DNA of 64,000 bases from an uncultured Collinsella sp. (GCA_900556875.1 USQQ01000001.1:116007-180006), one strand, 5' to 3'. Positions 7,428 to 16,652 are shown, counted from the first letter of the stretch. Numbers and translations are program-made. The notes: generated by a model from the sequence alone, not told the origin.

Positions 7428-8786
7428 TTAGAAGTCGAGGTCAAGATCCTCGAGCAGAGCCTCGTCCTCAGCAGAGATCTCGGAATGTTTCTCGGCAGCC
7501 ATACGAGCCTCTTCAGCCAATGCACGCTTCTCGGCAACCTTGCAGAAGGGGTAGTACACGATCAGTGCGAGGACCAGCTGAACCACGTTGGCCGCAATCG
7601 AGGTCCAAGACATGTTGGTCAGGAAGCCTTCCAGGAACACACCGACGTAAGGAGGCGTGAAGGTAGAGCAGGGTACCCAGCCCCAGCTCATGAACCAGAA
7701 CGGGATGGAGGACAGGATGCCGCCGAAGATAACGAACGGGATAAAGAAAATCGGATTCAGAACAATCGGAGCACCGAACAGAATCGGCTCGTTTACGCCG
7801 AACAGCGACGGGATGAAAGCGATGCGGCCGATCTCGCGCTGGACCTTGGACTTGGAGAACATGAACCAGATAACAACGCCCATGGTCACACCCAGGCCGG
7901 TGAAACCGCCAAATGCGGACATGGGGCCAGGGGTGAAGATGTGGGTAGCGACACCACCGGCCTGAACCGCAGCGATGTTCTCAGCCAGGAACTGCGTGGA
8001 AATCGGCTGAACAATCGGCGACAGAACGGAGGGGTGAATGCCGAAGAAGAAGATGAAGCAGCGCAGGATGTGGTAGAAGGTAACCGCGAGCGGGCTGTCC
8101 ATCGAACCGACGAGCGGGGCCAGGATGATCGAGAAGATCTCGTTGGGCATGATGCCGAAAACGCCCTGACACAGAACACGGATACCCAAGAACAGGCCGA
8201 TGACGATAGCGGTGACCGGGATGATCTCGAAGGAGCTCGAGATGAAGTCGGGCACGGTATCAGGCATCTTGATGGTGAAGTGACGCTTCTTGCACCAACG
8301 GTACACCTCGACCGCGAGTAGCGAAGCGACCATGGCAACAAACAGACCCTTGGAACCCATGCCACGCAGCGCGATGCCGCCGGCCTCGTCCATTTCCATG
8401 CCGAGCAACAGGAAGGCAACGAGGGCCATGGACATGGAGCCGGGAGCGTCCAGCTCATAGGACTTGGCCAGGTGGTAGGCGGTAACGACGGAAACGAAGA
8501 CCGACATCAGGCCCATGGAAACGTTATAGGCCAAATCGAAGTACTGGGTGTTGTTCAGAATCCAAACGGAGATGGGGTTGGTCTCGCCAATCATGTTGGG
8601 AATGGCGGCCGGGATCAGGCAGAACGAACCAATCAGTAGCAGCGGGGTCATGGCGATCATGGCCTTCTTAACTGCGGACAGGTGACGTTGCTTGTCCATC
8701 TTCTCGGCAACAGGGCCAAGATAGGTGTTCAGCAGGTTTTCGAATTTATCAAAGGCACTCTGCTTTTTCTCTACAGCTTCCGACAT
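7428..8786 (-). CDS. PTS lactose/cellobiose-family EIIC permease
   Basis: About 452 residues with roughly ten hydrophobic segments. Family motifs include FGIHPSVLSPI, the GFTGLGVTMG stretch and NEPILFGAPIVLNP near the substrate site. I place the start at the second ATG (8786), because GGAGG touches the first ATG (8795) directly but lies 9 nt from the second. It transports and, with IIB and IIA encoded upstream, phosphorylates a sugar, usually a beta-linked disaccharide. No phospho-glycosidase gene is in this operon; its partners are peptidases. The substrate is therefore uncertain. Confidence 0.9.
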   Translation of the reverse strand: MSEAVEKKQSAFDKFENLLNTYLGPVAEKMDKQRHLSAVKKAMIAMTPLLLIGSFCLIPAAIPNMIGETNPISVWILNNTQYFDLAYNVSMGLMSVFVSVVTAYHLAKSYELDAPGSMSMALVAFLLLGMEMDEAGGIALRGMGSKGLFVAMVASLLAVEVYRWCKKRHFTIKMPDTVPDFISSSFEIIPVTAIVIGLFLGIRVLCQGVFGIMPNEIFSIILAPLVGSMDSPLAVTFYHILRCFIFFFGIHPSVLSPIVQPISTQFLAENIAAVQAGGVATHIFTPGPMSAFGGFTGLGVTMGVVIWFMFSKSKVQREIGRIAFIPSLFGVNEPILFGAPIVLNPIFFIPFVIFGGILSSIPFWFMSWGWVPCSTFTPPYVGVFLEGFLTNMSWTSIAANVVQLVLALIVYYPFCKVAEKRALAEEARMAAEKHSEISAEDEALLEDLDLDF

Positions 8787-8825
8787 ACGTCGCATCCTCC
8801 ACTTCAGGAAATATCAAACAGGGGC

Positions 8826-9188
8826 TTACTGGTTTGCCTCGGCGGCCTCGCGGGCCATGTCAGCCTTCTTCTTGGCGATGAGCAGCTGCTTAAACACGGT
8901 AGCACCGTCCATCTTGCCGTAGGTCTCCTGATCGACGATCACGTATGGGATGTGACGAGGCTCAATCAGGGGCTTGATGGACTCGAGCTTATGGGCGATC
9001 TGAGGACCCATAATCAACGCGTCCATGTGGTCGACCTCCTGGTCCAGCAGGTCGGCAGCGATGGCCTTGAGCTCAAAGTCATCGTCGTTGAGCTTCTGGC
9101 TGTTGTGGATCGTCTGCTTGATGCGATCCATCAGCATGGTGGTGGAGAAACCACCGGCACAGCACAAAACGATGTTCATCTTTGCCAT
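8826..9188 (-). CDS. PTS lactose/cellobiose-family EIIB
   Basis: 120 residues, a free-standing cytoplasmic EIIB. The N-terminal NIVLCCAGGFSTTML is the phosphocysteine loop of the CelA/ChbB type. It receives phosphate from the EIIA encoded just upstream and passes it to sugar bound to EIIC. The Ala/Lys-rich C-terminal extension is short. Gaps of 39 and 93 bp to its neighbours fit one operon. Confidence 0.92.
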   Translation of the reverse strand: MAKMNIVLCCAGGFSTTMLMDRIKQTIHNSQKLNDDDFELKAIAADLLDQEVDHMDALIMGPQIAHKLESIKPLIEPRHIPYVIVDQETYGKMDGATVFKQLLIAKKKADMAREAAEANQ

Positions 9189-9281
9189 TGTTTATCCCTT
9201 TCTAACGGCAATTGAATACTGTTGGAGAAGGAACGGACCGCAGCGCTCGTAGCGCGCATCGCTCCTTCGCAGACGTGTTTC

Positions 9282-9614
9282 TTACGCCTGCTTGGCCTCG
9301 GCGTCGCGCTCCTCGAAGATCTTGACGATCTCCTCGATGAGGTCACGGGCGAGCTGAGAGGTCATGTAGTGATCCTGGGCATGGACCATAAGTAGGCTCG
9401 CAGCGGCGGCGTTCTCCGCGCCGGACAGGGCCTGGGTAATCACCTCGGTCTGGGCGGCATGGGCGGCCAGATCGGCCTCCTTGGCTTCGGCAAGCAGCGC
9501 ACGGGCGCCCTCGTAGTCGCGCTCACGCACGCAAGCGAGCGCGGCGAACGCCTTGCCCTTGCTGGCGCCGGCAGAGCCGATGATGGTCATGATTTGCTGT
9601 TCGTTGTTTTCCAC
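9282..9614 (-). CDS. PTS lactose/cellobiose-family EIIA
   Basis: About 110 residues if begun at GTG (9614), which has AAAGGG 9 nt upstream; the longer reading frame to 9788 overlaps the M42 gene and does not resemble EIIA. The helical bundle contains the conserved MVHAQDHYMTS, where the first His of HAQDH is the expected phosphorylation site. The ending EIVKIFEER fits the last helix. It is the cytoplasmic phosphate donor for the EIIB encoded next. Confidence 0.9.
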   Translation of the reverse strand: MENNEQQIMTIIGSAGASKGKAFAALACVRERDYEGARALLAEAKEADLAAHAAQTEVITQALSGAENAAAASLLMVHAQDHYMTSQLARDLIEEIVKIFEERDAEAKQA

Positions 9615-9693
9615 CGGGATAATCCCTTTCTGCTCGGCGGGCACGTCACCGCTTTGACGGCGCGCCCGATTGAAACCGTTGACTGCCGAAGCG

Positions 9694-10740
9694 CTACTCG
9701 AAGCTCTTAAGCTCCTCATAGGTGACGCGATCGATCGAGGTTGCCAGCGCGCATACCAGATCGACTGCCGCGTCCAAATCGGCACCACGCATGACAGACC
9801 ACGAACCGTGGCAGTAGCGCAACGGCACGCCGATCACCGTTGCCAGCTTGCCGTCTCCCACTAGATGAGCGGTGCCGGCATCGGTGCCGCCGCCCTTGAA
9901 CAGGTCACGCTGGAAGGGGATGTTGTTCTTCTCGGCGGTGTCCACGATGAAGTGCAGCAGCTTCTCGTTGGGGACATGCATGCGGTCGTAGTGCACGATC
10001 ATGGGGCCGTGGCCGTTCTTGCGGCTGTTATTCCAACCGCGATCGAACTCGGGCGGATTAGCGATGTCCACTGGGATGACGATATCGGCATCCAGGTGCG
10101 CCGCAGCCGTCTGAGCACCACGGCAGCCAACCTCCTCGGAAGAGGAACCGGCGAACCACAGCTCGGCTGCGTGCGGGGTGTTGGCCAGGCGCTTCATGGC
10201 CTCGGTCACCACATACACACCGGCGCGGTCGTCGAACGCCTTGCCCAGCAGAATGTCACTCACGGGCTTGAGCTCGCACTCGGCCGCAAAGGTTCCCCAG
10301 TCGCCAATCTCAATGCCCAGCTCACGGACTTCTTCAGCCGTCTCGCAGCCAAAGTCGATGTACATATCGGTCGGAGTGCCGTCGGTATCGCGCTTGGCAA
10401 ACAACACGCCGCGAACTTTCTCGCCGCTACGCGTCTTGATGCGCACAATCTGGCTCTCGACGCTGTTCTTACGCGGGCCGCCCACGCCGATCACATGAAC
10501 CATGCCGATATCGGAAATATAGCGAACCATAAAGCCGGCCTCGTCCATGTGGCCGGTGAACAGAATGCGGACCGGATTCTCTTCGGTACCCGCGCTCTTA
10601 AACATGATCGAACCGAGTTTGTCGTACTCGACGGCGTCGGCGATATCGTCAAGCTCGGCATGCATGATGGAGCGGACCTCGCCCTCGCGGCAAGCGACAG
10701 CGTCGGCGTTGCTCAAGGCGAACATAAGCTCCTTGTTCAT
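9694..10740 (-). CDS. M42-family aminopeptidase
   Basis: 348 residues. The di-metal motifs of M42 (glutamyl aminopeptidase/TET) are visible: GHMDEAGF, the FDDRAG stretch with a bridging Asp, SSEEVGCRGA with the catalytic Glu pair, and GGGTDAGTAH near the C-terminus. Members form dodecamers and trim short peptides; older annotations call them endoglucanase or cellulase M because they occur beside sugar genes. This is the first gene of a minus-strand operon leading into PTS IIA, IIB and IIC. AAGGGGGG precedes the ATG. TTTCACC palindromes lie about 95-140 bp upstream. Confidence 0.9.
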   Translation of the reverse strand: MNKELMFALSNADAVACREGEVRSIMHAELDDIADAVEYDKLGSIMFKSAGTEENPVRILFTGHMDEAGFMVRYISDIGMVHVIGVGGPRKNSVESQIVRIKTRSGEKVRGVLFAKRDTDGTPTDMYIDFGCETAEEVRELGIEIGDWGTFAAECELKPVSDILLGKAFDDRAGVYVVTEAMKRLANTPHAAELWFAGSSSEEVGCRGAQTAAAHLDADIVIPVDIANPPEFDRGWNNSRKNGHGPMIVHYDRMHVPNEKLLHFIVDTAEKNNIPFQRDLFKGGGTDAGTAHLVGDGKLATVIGVPLRYCHGSWSVMRGADLDAAVDLVCALATSIDRVTYEELKSFE

Positions 10741-10834
10741 AGGTAACCCCCCTTGTGGTCGTATGGCGGCGCCCGTAGTGGCGGCGTCTGTATGCGAGTG
10801 TATCGACAGCGCGCCGCAAATGATGTATCCGGGC

Positions 10835-10878
10835 TTTCACCGTAGCGGTGAAACGGTGAAAGCCCCTCCCCTTTCACC
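10835..10878. promoter_or_regulatory. Double TTTCACC/GGTGAAA operator between the M42-PTS operon and malY
   Basis: TTTCACCGTAGCGGTGAAA (10835-10853) is a perfect 7-bp inverted repeat around 5 bp. A second pair, GGTGAAA at 10855-10861 and TTTCACC at 10872-10878, follows at once. The same palindrome with a different centre lies at 14362-14380, between the PRD regulator and ldh genes. The site sits between divergent genes and could control both. The PRD regulator encoded at 12376-14286 is the obvious candidate binder (inference). Confidence 0.7.
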
Positions 10879-11020
10879 ACGGCCGTGCAATTACTGGGGA
10901 TGGGGCTCCATATGCATCTTTGTCATACTTATCTGCAACATACGCCGCTGATGCGAACCACGCCGGCGGTGTGCGACCCACATCCGCGGGTCGCGCCTAT
11001 ATCGCCGAGGAGGATACCTT

Positions 11021-12208
11021 ATGCCGGTTTACGACTTCGATTCCATGGCTGACCGCTCGCTCGATCACGCTCGCAAGTGGGACCCCGCCATCATCAAGCA
11101 GAAATTCCCTAAGGCTGGGGATGACTACATTCCCATGTGGATCGCCGACATGGACTTTGCCGCCGCCCCCGCAATCTGCATGCGTCTGGCCGAGGTAGCC
11201 CAAAACGGAGCATACGGCTATGGCTATGCGCACGACGGCTTTTACAACGCCGTCATCAACTGGCAGCGCCGCCGCCATAACAACGAGGTCAAGCGCGAGT
11301 GGATCACACTCGCCTATGGAACCGTCCCGACCATCCACTACCTGTATCAGGCATTCTGCCAGCCCAACGACTGCGTCATCCTCAACACGCCGGTCTACGA
11401 CCCCTTTGGCTACGCGGCGCACAACAACGGGTTCCGCGTAATCGAAAACCCGCTCATCTATCGCGATCGCACCTATCGCATCGACTTCGACCTGCTCGAG
11501 GAACAGATGGATCGTTTCCGTCCACGCGTGCACCTGTTCTGCTCGCCGCACAACCCCGGTGGTCGCATCTGGACGCTCGATGAAATCACCCGCGTCGCCG
11601 AGATCTGCCACAAGTACAACTGCTTACTGGTGGTCGATGAGGTTCACTGCGAGCACATCATGGCCGGCTCGTTCATCTCGGCCCTGCAGCTGCCCGAGCG
11701 TTATCTGGACAACCTTATCGTACTCACCTCGCCCAACAAGGGCTTTAATCTGGGCGGCCTCAAGACTTCCTACTCTATGATCCCCAGCGAGCGCATCCGC
11801 ACTATCTTCCGCCATCGCCTGGAGATGAACTCTATTACCTCTCCCAACACGTTTGGCTGCGCCGCCATCATCGCCGCTTACGATGAGTCCGAGGAGTGGC
11901 TGGACCAGATCACCGACTATCTGCGCGAGTCTTATGCACAGACCGCCGCCTTCATCGAGGAGAAGATGAAGGGTTGGGAGCTCATGCGTATGGATGCATC
12001 CTACCTACCGTGGGTGAACATCGCTGGCACGGGCGCCACGGCAACCGAAATCTGCAACCACATGGCAGCGAAGGCGGGCGTCATCGTGGGCGATGGCACC
12101 TTCTATGTCGCGAACGGCGCCGACTTCGTGCGCTTGAACCTGGGCATGCCTCGCAAGCTGGTCATCGAGGCCATGGATCGCATGGCTACCCACCAGCTCA
12201 TCAAGTAG
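11021..12208 (+). CDS. MalY/PatB-type PLP enzyme (probable cysteine-S-conjugate beta-lyase)
   Basis: 395 residues, fold type I. The MalY/PatB signature is visible: an N-terminal WDPAIIKQKFP...PMWIADMDF, FCSPHNPGGRIW, VVDEVHCEHI and the PLP lysine in SPNKGFNLGGLK. Members cleave C-S bonds of cystathionine or cysteine conjugates to give pyruvate, ammonia and a thiol; some also act as regulators. GAGGA lies 8 nt before the ATG. It is divergent from the M42-PTS operon across the TTTCACC operator and has its own terminator. True aminotransferase activity cannot be excluded. Confidence 0.85.
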   Translation: MPVYDFDSMADRSLDHARKWDPAIIKQKFPKAGDDYIPMWIADMDFAAAPAICMRLAEVAQNGAYGYGYAHDGFYNAVINWQRRRHNNEVKREWITLAYGTVPTIHYLYQAFCQPNDCVILNTPVYDPFGYAAHNNGFRVIENPLIYRDRTYRIDFDLLEEQMDRFRPRVHLFCSPHNPGGRIWTLDEITRVAEICHKYNCLLVVDEVHCEHIMAGSFISALQLPERYLDNLIVLTSPNKGFNLGGLKTSYSMIPSERIRTIFRHRLEMNSITSPNTFGCAAIIAAYDESEEWLDQITDYLRESYAQTAAFIEEKMKGWELMRMDASYLPWVNIAGTGATATEICNHMAAKAGVIVGDGTFYVANGADFVRLNLGMPRKLVIEAMDRMATHQLIK

Positions 12209-12243
12209 ACCTCGCCCGCGTATCAAAGGCCCTCCTTTCATGC

Positions 12244-12280
12244 AACGCCCGCCCGAGTATGTGCTCGAGCGGGCGTTGTT
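12244..12280 (+). terminator. Terminator after malY-like gene
   Basis: Stem AACGCCCGC (12244-12252) with GCGGGCGTT (12269-12277), then a short T-rich tail. It lies between convergent malY-like and PRD-regulator genes. Confidence 0.75.
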
Positions 12281-12375
12281 ATTTATGAGTTGAAATGTCG
12301 CGAAGCGACAAGCGAGAAGGCGACCACCCGACGGAGGGCCTTTTTGACGTAGCCACCCCCGCTTGTACGCAAACC

Positions 12376-14286
12376 CTACGCACAACGCAACAGGGCGTCC
12401 AAGAACTCCTGGTAGCTTTTTGCATGGGAGATGGCGCGCACAGCACCGGGCTTGAGTAGCACACCCGAGATGTAATTGAACAGCTCGCCAAAAAACGCCC
12501 GGTCATCACGGGTAATCGACAGCATGATCACCGCATGCACCGTCGCGTTGTTCCACGCAAGGCCGCGCGGAAACAGAGCGACCGAGACGGCAGTGCGCTT
12601 GGCGTCCATATCGAGCGGGTGTGGCATCGCGATGTCACAGTATGCACTGGAGCTGATGTCCTCACGCTCCAGTAGGCGCTCAGTAAAATTCTCAAACGCG
12701 TAGCCACCCTCGATCAGCGGCGCACTCATCTTGCAAATCGCATCGCGCCAATCGTCAACCTCGGGCTCGATCGCAAAGAAATCCTCGGTGAAGAAGGTGC
12801 GCATGCTGCACTCAAGGTTTGTCCGCAGGCGCGCCTTAAGCAGCGCTTCGACACGCTCACGCATCAGCGAAATATCTTGCTTGCTAAAGAACGGAGAGAC
12901 ATTAACCACCGGTACCGGGCAATACCCCGACAGCGGCACGGTTGAAATCACGAGGTCAACGCGCGAGATGTCACCCGCCGCGTCGATGGCAGGCACGATA
13001 CCCTCAACCACCACACAAGCATCAAGGGCATCGAGGAAACTGTCGATATGAGTCTCGTAGGCGTTGTGACGTGTGCACACCACCAGCGCATGCAGTTTAT
13101 CGGCATTGGCGCGCTGCCCCTCCACCAAGCACCCCACGTGGAGCGCGATGTAGGCGATTTCGTCTTCGTTGACAGAAACGCCGGTCTCCGCAGCGATGAC
13201 ATCGGCGACAAACACCGCAACATCGTAAATAAACGGTTGACTGCTCTTGATGGCCTCGAGCTGCGGGTTACGCAACAGCATCCCGCAGCGCACGCGGGAT
13301 AGCATATTGGCCAGATGCAGAGAGAAACGAAGCTCAAACTCGCCATCGCTCAAATTAAGCCCGAATTGATCGTGCACGCGCTCCACAATCGCACCCAACA
13401 GCTCGCGCGCATGCCGGTGCTCCGGGTCACTTGGTTCAAAACGATTCGCATGAATCAAGTTTGCACCCAGCATCAAGCGGACGGCATCGCGATCGGCATC
13501 GGACACGAGCACAGAGAAAAGGTCCTCGATAGCCGCGCAAACCTCACCCGCCACCTCGTCAAGACCCTCGCGCGCCTCGTTACCGGCGGGCTGAGCCGCC
13601 TTGACCGTCGTCGGTACCGACTCGAACCCATTGCTTGTGCGCTCCACGAAGATGGCAATATGTATGATGAGGCTCGAGAGCGCATAGCCGTTGATGTAGA
13701 ACCCGCGGCGCTTCAGGCATGCGTCGATGCGCTCCTGCAACTGCGCGAGGTCGAGCTTGGGGAAATAGCGATTGATAAGGTCGATTTGGCTGAAATAGTC
13801 CTTCGTCTCGTCAAAGATCAGCTGGTTGACCATCTTCTTCTCACCCGATGCACTGCCCTCGATATACAGCGAGCCCGCGCGCGAACGCAGCACCAGGCCG
13901 TACCCGGACAACTCTCGTTTGATGGCAACCAGCTCATTATCGAGCGTCGCAAGCGAGATATAGAGGCTTTCCGCCAAATCAGCCGCGCGCACCTTGCGGT
14001 GGCGCATCAGCAGTTCAAACAGAATATAACGCTTGCGCGCCTCGGCCGTCTGCGGCACCTCGTTCGCCTGCTGCGACAGCAGCTGCGCCGCTGCTGTGGC
14101 ATCCTCGATACGATAGCCCTTCGAGCTGGCAACAATCATGCCCTCATGGGTGCGATTCAGCGCGGTGATGTCGCTTTTGACAGTACGGGAAGAGCATCCA
14201 ACCTGCGAAGCGATCTGAGACGCCGTGGTCCAGGACGCCCCGCTTTCGAGAATACGAACAATTTCCCTGCTTCGATCGGAACTCAC
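12376..14286 (-). CDS. PRD-domain transcriptional regulator with EIIB- and EIIA-like domains
   Basis: 636 residues. Domains in order: an HTH (about 1-60, ASQIASQVGCSSRTVKSDI), a second winged helix (about 85-150), two PTS-regulation domains (about 170-400), a EIIB-like segment with a Cys in LVVCTRHNAYE (about 410-500), and an EIIA-Fru/Mtl-like C-terminus with MPHPLDMD. This is the LicR/MtlR plan, an activator or repressor whose DNA binding is set by PTS phosphorylation. It probably senses the lactose/cellobiose-type PTS nearby. The TTTCACC palindrome at 14362-14380 lies in its own promoter region. Confidence 0.88.
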   Translation of the reverse strand: MSSDRSREIVRILESGASWTTASQIASQVGCSSRTVKSDITALNRTHEGMIVASSKGYRIEDATAAAQLLSQQANEVPQTAEARKRYILFELLMRHRKVRAADLAESLYISLATLDNELVAIKRELSGYGLVLRSRAGSLYIEGSASGEKKMVNQLIFDETKDYFSQIDLINRYFPKLDLAQLQERIDACLKRRGFYINGYALSSLIIHIAIFVERTSNGFESVPTTVKAAQPAGNEAREGLDEVAGEVCAAIEDLFSVLVSDADRDAVRLMLGANLIHANRFEPSDPEHRHARELLGAIVERVHDQFGLNLSDGEFELRFSLHLANMLSRVRCGMLLRNPQLEAIKSSQPFIYDVAVFVADVIAAETGVSVNEDEIAYIALHVGCLVEGQRANADKLHALVVCTRHNAYETHIDSFLDALDACVVVEGIVPAIDAAGDISRVDLVISTVPLSGYCPVPVVNVSPFFSKQDISLMRERVEALLKARLRTNLECSMRTFFTEDFFAIEPEVDDWRDAICKMSAPLIEGGYAFENFTERLLEREDISSSAYCDIAMPHPLDMDAKRTAVSVALFPRGLAWNNATVHAVIMLSITRDDRAFFGELFNYISGVLLKPGAVRAISHAKSYQEFLDALLRCA

Positions 14287-14361
14287 GGCACCCTCCTATC
14301 ATCGTCTCAGATAACTATACCTTCCGTCATAGGACCTGCCAATTTCACGCGCATTCAAATC

Positions 14362-14380
14362 TTTCACCGCGTAGGTGAAA
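14362..14380. promoter_or_regulatory. TTTCACC-N5-GGTGAAA palindrome between regulator and ldh genes
   Basis: TTTCACCGCGTAGGTGAAA is a perfect 7-bp inverted repeat around 5 bp, matching 10835-10853. It lies 76 bp upstream of the PRD-regulator start and 165 bp upstream of the D-LDH start, so it could serve either divergent gene. Confidence 0.7.
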
Positions 14381-14545
14381 TAGCAATCGTGGAAGTGCTG
14401 GTTATGCGATGTTGCAGCACGAAAAACCCGCCTATTATCGTAACGACGATGAACGCGCCACGGGAACGGTATCCCCGAGCGCGGCGGACGGGCCACACGG
14501 GCACCGGCCGCGACGTATCATACGCCGACATAGAAAAGGAACGCT

Positions 14546-15535
14546 ATGAACATCAGACTGTTCGAATTGCGCGACGACGAGGTCGCCGCCTACATGCGCG
14601 CTGCCGCCAATCTTCCAGCAGGCTACTCCATCTCCTTTGACACTCAAATCCTCTCCGAAGCTAACATTGACTCCGTTGCAGGCTGCGAGGGAATCATCAT
14701 CAACAACAAATCCGTGATGTCCGCCGCTTTGGTGGAGCGCGCGCACGAGCTGGGCGTTCGTTACATCGCTATCCGCTGCGTCGGCTTCAACCACGTGGAC
14801 GTCAAGCGCGCCCAGGAGCTGGGCATCAAGGTGTGCAACACCGCCTATCCGCCCTACGGCGTTGCCGAGTTCACCGTTATGCTCATCCTGATGGCCTTGC
14901 GCCGCTGCAAGGCCGCCATTTGGCGCCAGCAGGTGAATGACTACTCCCTGGACGGGCTGCTGGGCCGCGAACTGCGCACGCTGACCGTGGGCGTGGTTGG
15001 CACCGGCCGCATTGGTCGCACCGTCATCGACAACCTCTCCGGCTTTGGCTGCAAGATCTTGGCCTACGATCCCTACCCCAATGCCGAGCTGGCAAACCGC
15101 GACAGCCTCGAGTACGTTGACATGGATACGCTCGTTGCCAACTCCGACGTCATCACCCTGCACGTGCCCCTCATGGACTCCACCCGCGGCATCATCAATG
15201 CCGATGCCATCGCCAAGATGCGCGAAGATGTGACCATCGTCAACGTCTCGCGCGGTGAGCTCATCGACACCGATGCCGTCATCGAGGCGATTGAGTCCGA
15301 AAAGATCGGTGCGCTTGCTATGGACGTCTTCGAGGACGAAGTGGGCATCTACCATGAGAACCGTATGCACGACATTCTTGCCAACCGCAAGATGGCTTAC
15401 CTACGCCAGTTCCCCAACGTGCTGCTCACCAACCACATCGCGTTCTACACCGATATCGATGTAAACTGCATGGTCGAGCAGGGCGTTGCCGCTGTTCCCG
15501 CTATGGTTGAGGGTACCTGTGCCACTCAATTGTAA
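14546..15535 (+). CDS. ldhA: D-lactate dehydrogenase (D-2-hydroxyacid dehydrogenase family)
   Basis: 329 residues. The NAD-binding loop is VVGTGRIG at 150-157. The catalytic triad matches D-LDH: Arg236 (NVSRGEL), Glu265 (FEDEVG) and His297 (TNHIAFYT). YPPYGVAEF fits the hinge. It reduces pyruvate to D-lactate with NADH and so disposes of fermentative reductant. AAAGGA precedes the ATG. It is divergent from the PRD regulator, with the TTTCACC palindrome between them. The substrate could be another 2-oxoacid, but the motif set fits D-LDH well. Confidence 0.88.
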   Translation: MNIRLFELRDDEVAAYMRAAANLPAGYSISFDTQILSEANIDSVAGCEGIIINNKSVMSAALVERAHELGVRYIAIRCVGFNHVDVKRAQELGIKVCNTAYPPYGVAEFTVMLILMALRRCKAAIWRQQVNDYSLDGLLGRELRTLTVGVVGTGRIGRTVIDNLSGFGCKILAYDPYPNAELANRDSLEYVDMDTLVANSDVITLHVPLMDSTRGIINADAIAKMREDVTIVNVSRGELIDTDAVIEAIESEKIGALAMDVFEDEVGIYHENRMHDILANRKMAYLRQFPNVLLTNHIAFYTDIDVNCMVEQGVAAVPAMVEGTCATQL

Positions 15536-15568
15536 TCACACCCATTCAGCGCGATAGCGCACCGTAGC

Positions 15569-15604
15569 CCCCGTCGGAACTTAGGTCCGACGGGGATACT
15601 TTTG
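15569..15604 (+). terminator. Terminator after D-lactate dehydrogenase gene
   Basis: Stem CCCCGTCGGA (15569-15578) pairs with TCCGACGGGG (15586-15595), followed by ATACTTTTGTT. Confidence 0.82.
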
Positions 15605-15868
15605 TTCTTGGGCTTTGCCTTCTCAGCATGATATGGGCTCATAACTCGTCGCAACGCGCCAGCGTGCAGAGCAATCTGGCAACGAAGGCGATGAACACAC
15701 CACCGGATGAACTGCATCCTGGCCTTTTTGTTTTTAGAATCGTGTTGAGCGTGTCACTTGCCCCTGCTTGCAAGCCTGCTCCACCGGCCGCCGCGACTAT
15801 CGCGCGCGATTGAGCACCTTACCAATCCCGATTGCATGGGCGCTGCGTCCATGCGCCTCTTTCCGTGT

Positions 15869-15926
15869 GGCGGATACGACCTTCCCGGTAGATGCCCCGC
15901 ATCCTTGGTCGTATCTGCCTTTTTTG
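15869..15926 (+). terminator. Second hairpin with T-tract in the ldh-antitoxin gap
   Basis: GGCGGATACGACC (15869-15881) pairs with GGTCGTATCTGCC (15907-15919) with one mismatch, followed by TTTTTT. It isolates the downstream toxin-antitoxin unit. The 15604-15869 stretch between the two hairpins shows no convincing gene. Confidence 0.7.
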
Positions 15927-15954
15927 CTTTTGAGCGGCCCGCGCCGCACGTTTG

Positions 15955-16009
15955 TCTCAATCCGTAACATCTAACCGAACTTTTCGGTCCTACCTGTTAC
16001 AGATTGAGA
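15955..16009. repeat. Single 55-bp palindrome (fifth unit)
   Basis: Same 55-bp length and terminal arms as the four units at 2214-2509, and ending the same 67 bp before an antitoxin start codon. Only one unit is present here, so the 80-bp array expanded at one locus or contracted at the other. Confidence 0.82.
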
Positions 16010-16076
16010 CAATTCAGCGGCGCCGACAATTTTTTATGACGTGGCACAATTATGTCCCAATGCGAAGGAGATACCT

Positions 16077-16343
16077 ATGCCCATCTGTGTGCCCGTCCGA
16101 GACATGAAGGACACTGCCACATTCACCGCACTTGTTGAGTCTGAGCGCGACGTCACCGTAACTAAGAACGGCTACGAGGCCATGCACTGCATCAGCAGCG
16201 ACCAGTATCGCCTCATGCAAGAAGAAATCGCCAAAGCCAAGCTGCTGTCTCGTATGATGCTGGCAGAAGACGAGATATCGCAAGGCGACTACAGCGACTA
16301 CGACTCCTTCGCGACCGCGATGCGAGACAAATATGACCTATAA
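16077..16343 (+). CDS. Type II antitoxin, Phd/YefM family (copy 2)
   Basis: 88 residues, 80 of them identical to copy 1 at 2577-2843. The start is set by GAAGGAG upstream; an in-frame ATG-like extension to 16041 lacks a site. Substitutions are scattered and mostly conservative (for example Asp/Glu at 21 and 49). It overlaps the toxin gene by 11 bp, as in copy 1. Cross-neutralisation between the two modules is likely but untested. Confidence 0.85.
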   Translation: MPICVPVRDMKDTATFTALVESERDVTVTKNGYEAMHCISSDQYRLMQEEIAKAKLLSRMMLAEDEISQGDYSDYDSFATAMRDKYDL

Positions 16344-16638
16344 CGTCGTAATACTCAAAAGCGCACGATATGAGCACGAGAGTATTGTCGGATACCTTGC
16401 TCAAATCCTCATGAATCCACGTGCAGCGGGCAATTTTGTCGCTGAGTTTGAATATCAGCTTGACCTGCTTCGCGAGCAGTCGCTCCTACGGCCCCTCTCC
16501 CACATACGGGAACTGGCGACACGCAATTATCGATCGTTTCCCGTCAACAACTACGCGTGCCTTTACAAGTTTGAGCGCGATGCGATCTATATCGCCCACG
16601 TCTTTCACCAGTCACAGGACTACGCCCGCCTGATCTAG
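16333..16638 (+). CDS. RelE/ParE-family toxin (copy 2)
   Basis: 101 residues, 92 identical to copy 1 at 2833-3138. Differences include Lys27 to Met, Pro50 to Ser and His82 to Arg; the last could affect activity if it lies in the active region. There is no frameshift or stop, so both copies look intact. The DeoR gene ends 14 bp downstream on the opposite strand, so the two are convergent. Confidence 0.85.
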   Translation: MTYNVVILKSARYEHESIVGYLAQILMNPRAAGNFVAEFEYQLDLLREQSLLRPLSHIRELATRNYRSFPVNNYACLYKFERDAIYIAHVFHQSQDYARLI

Positions 16639-16652
16639 CACGGCGGCACTCG

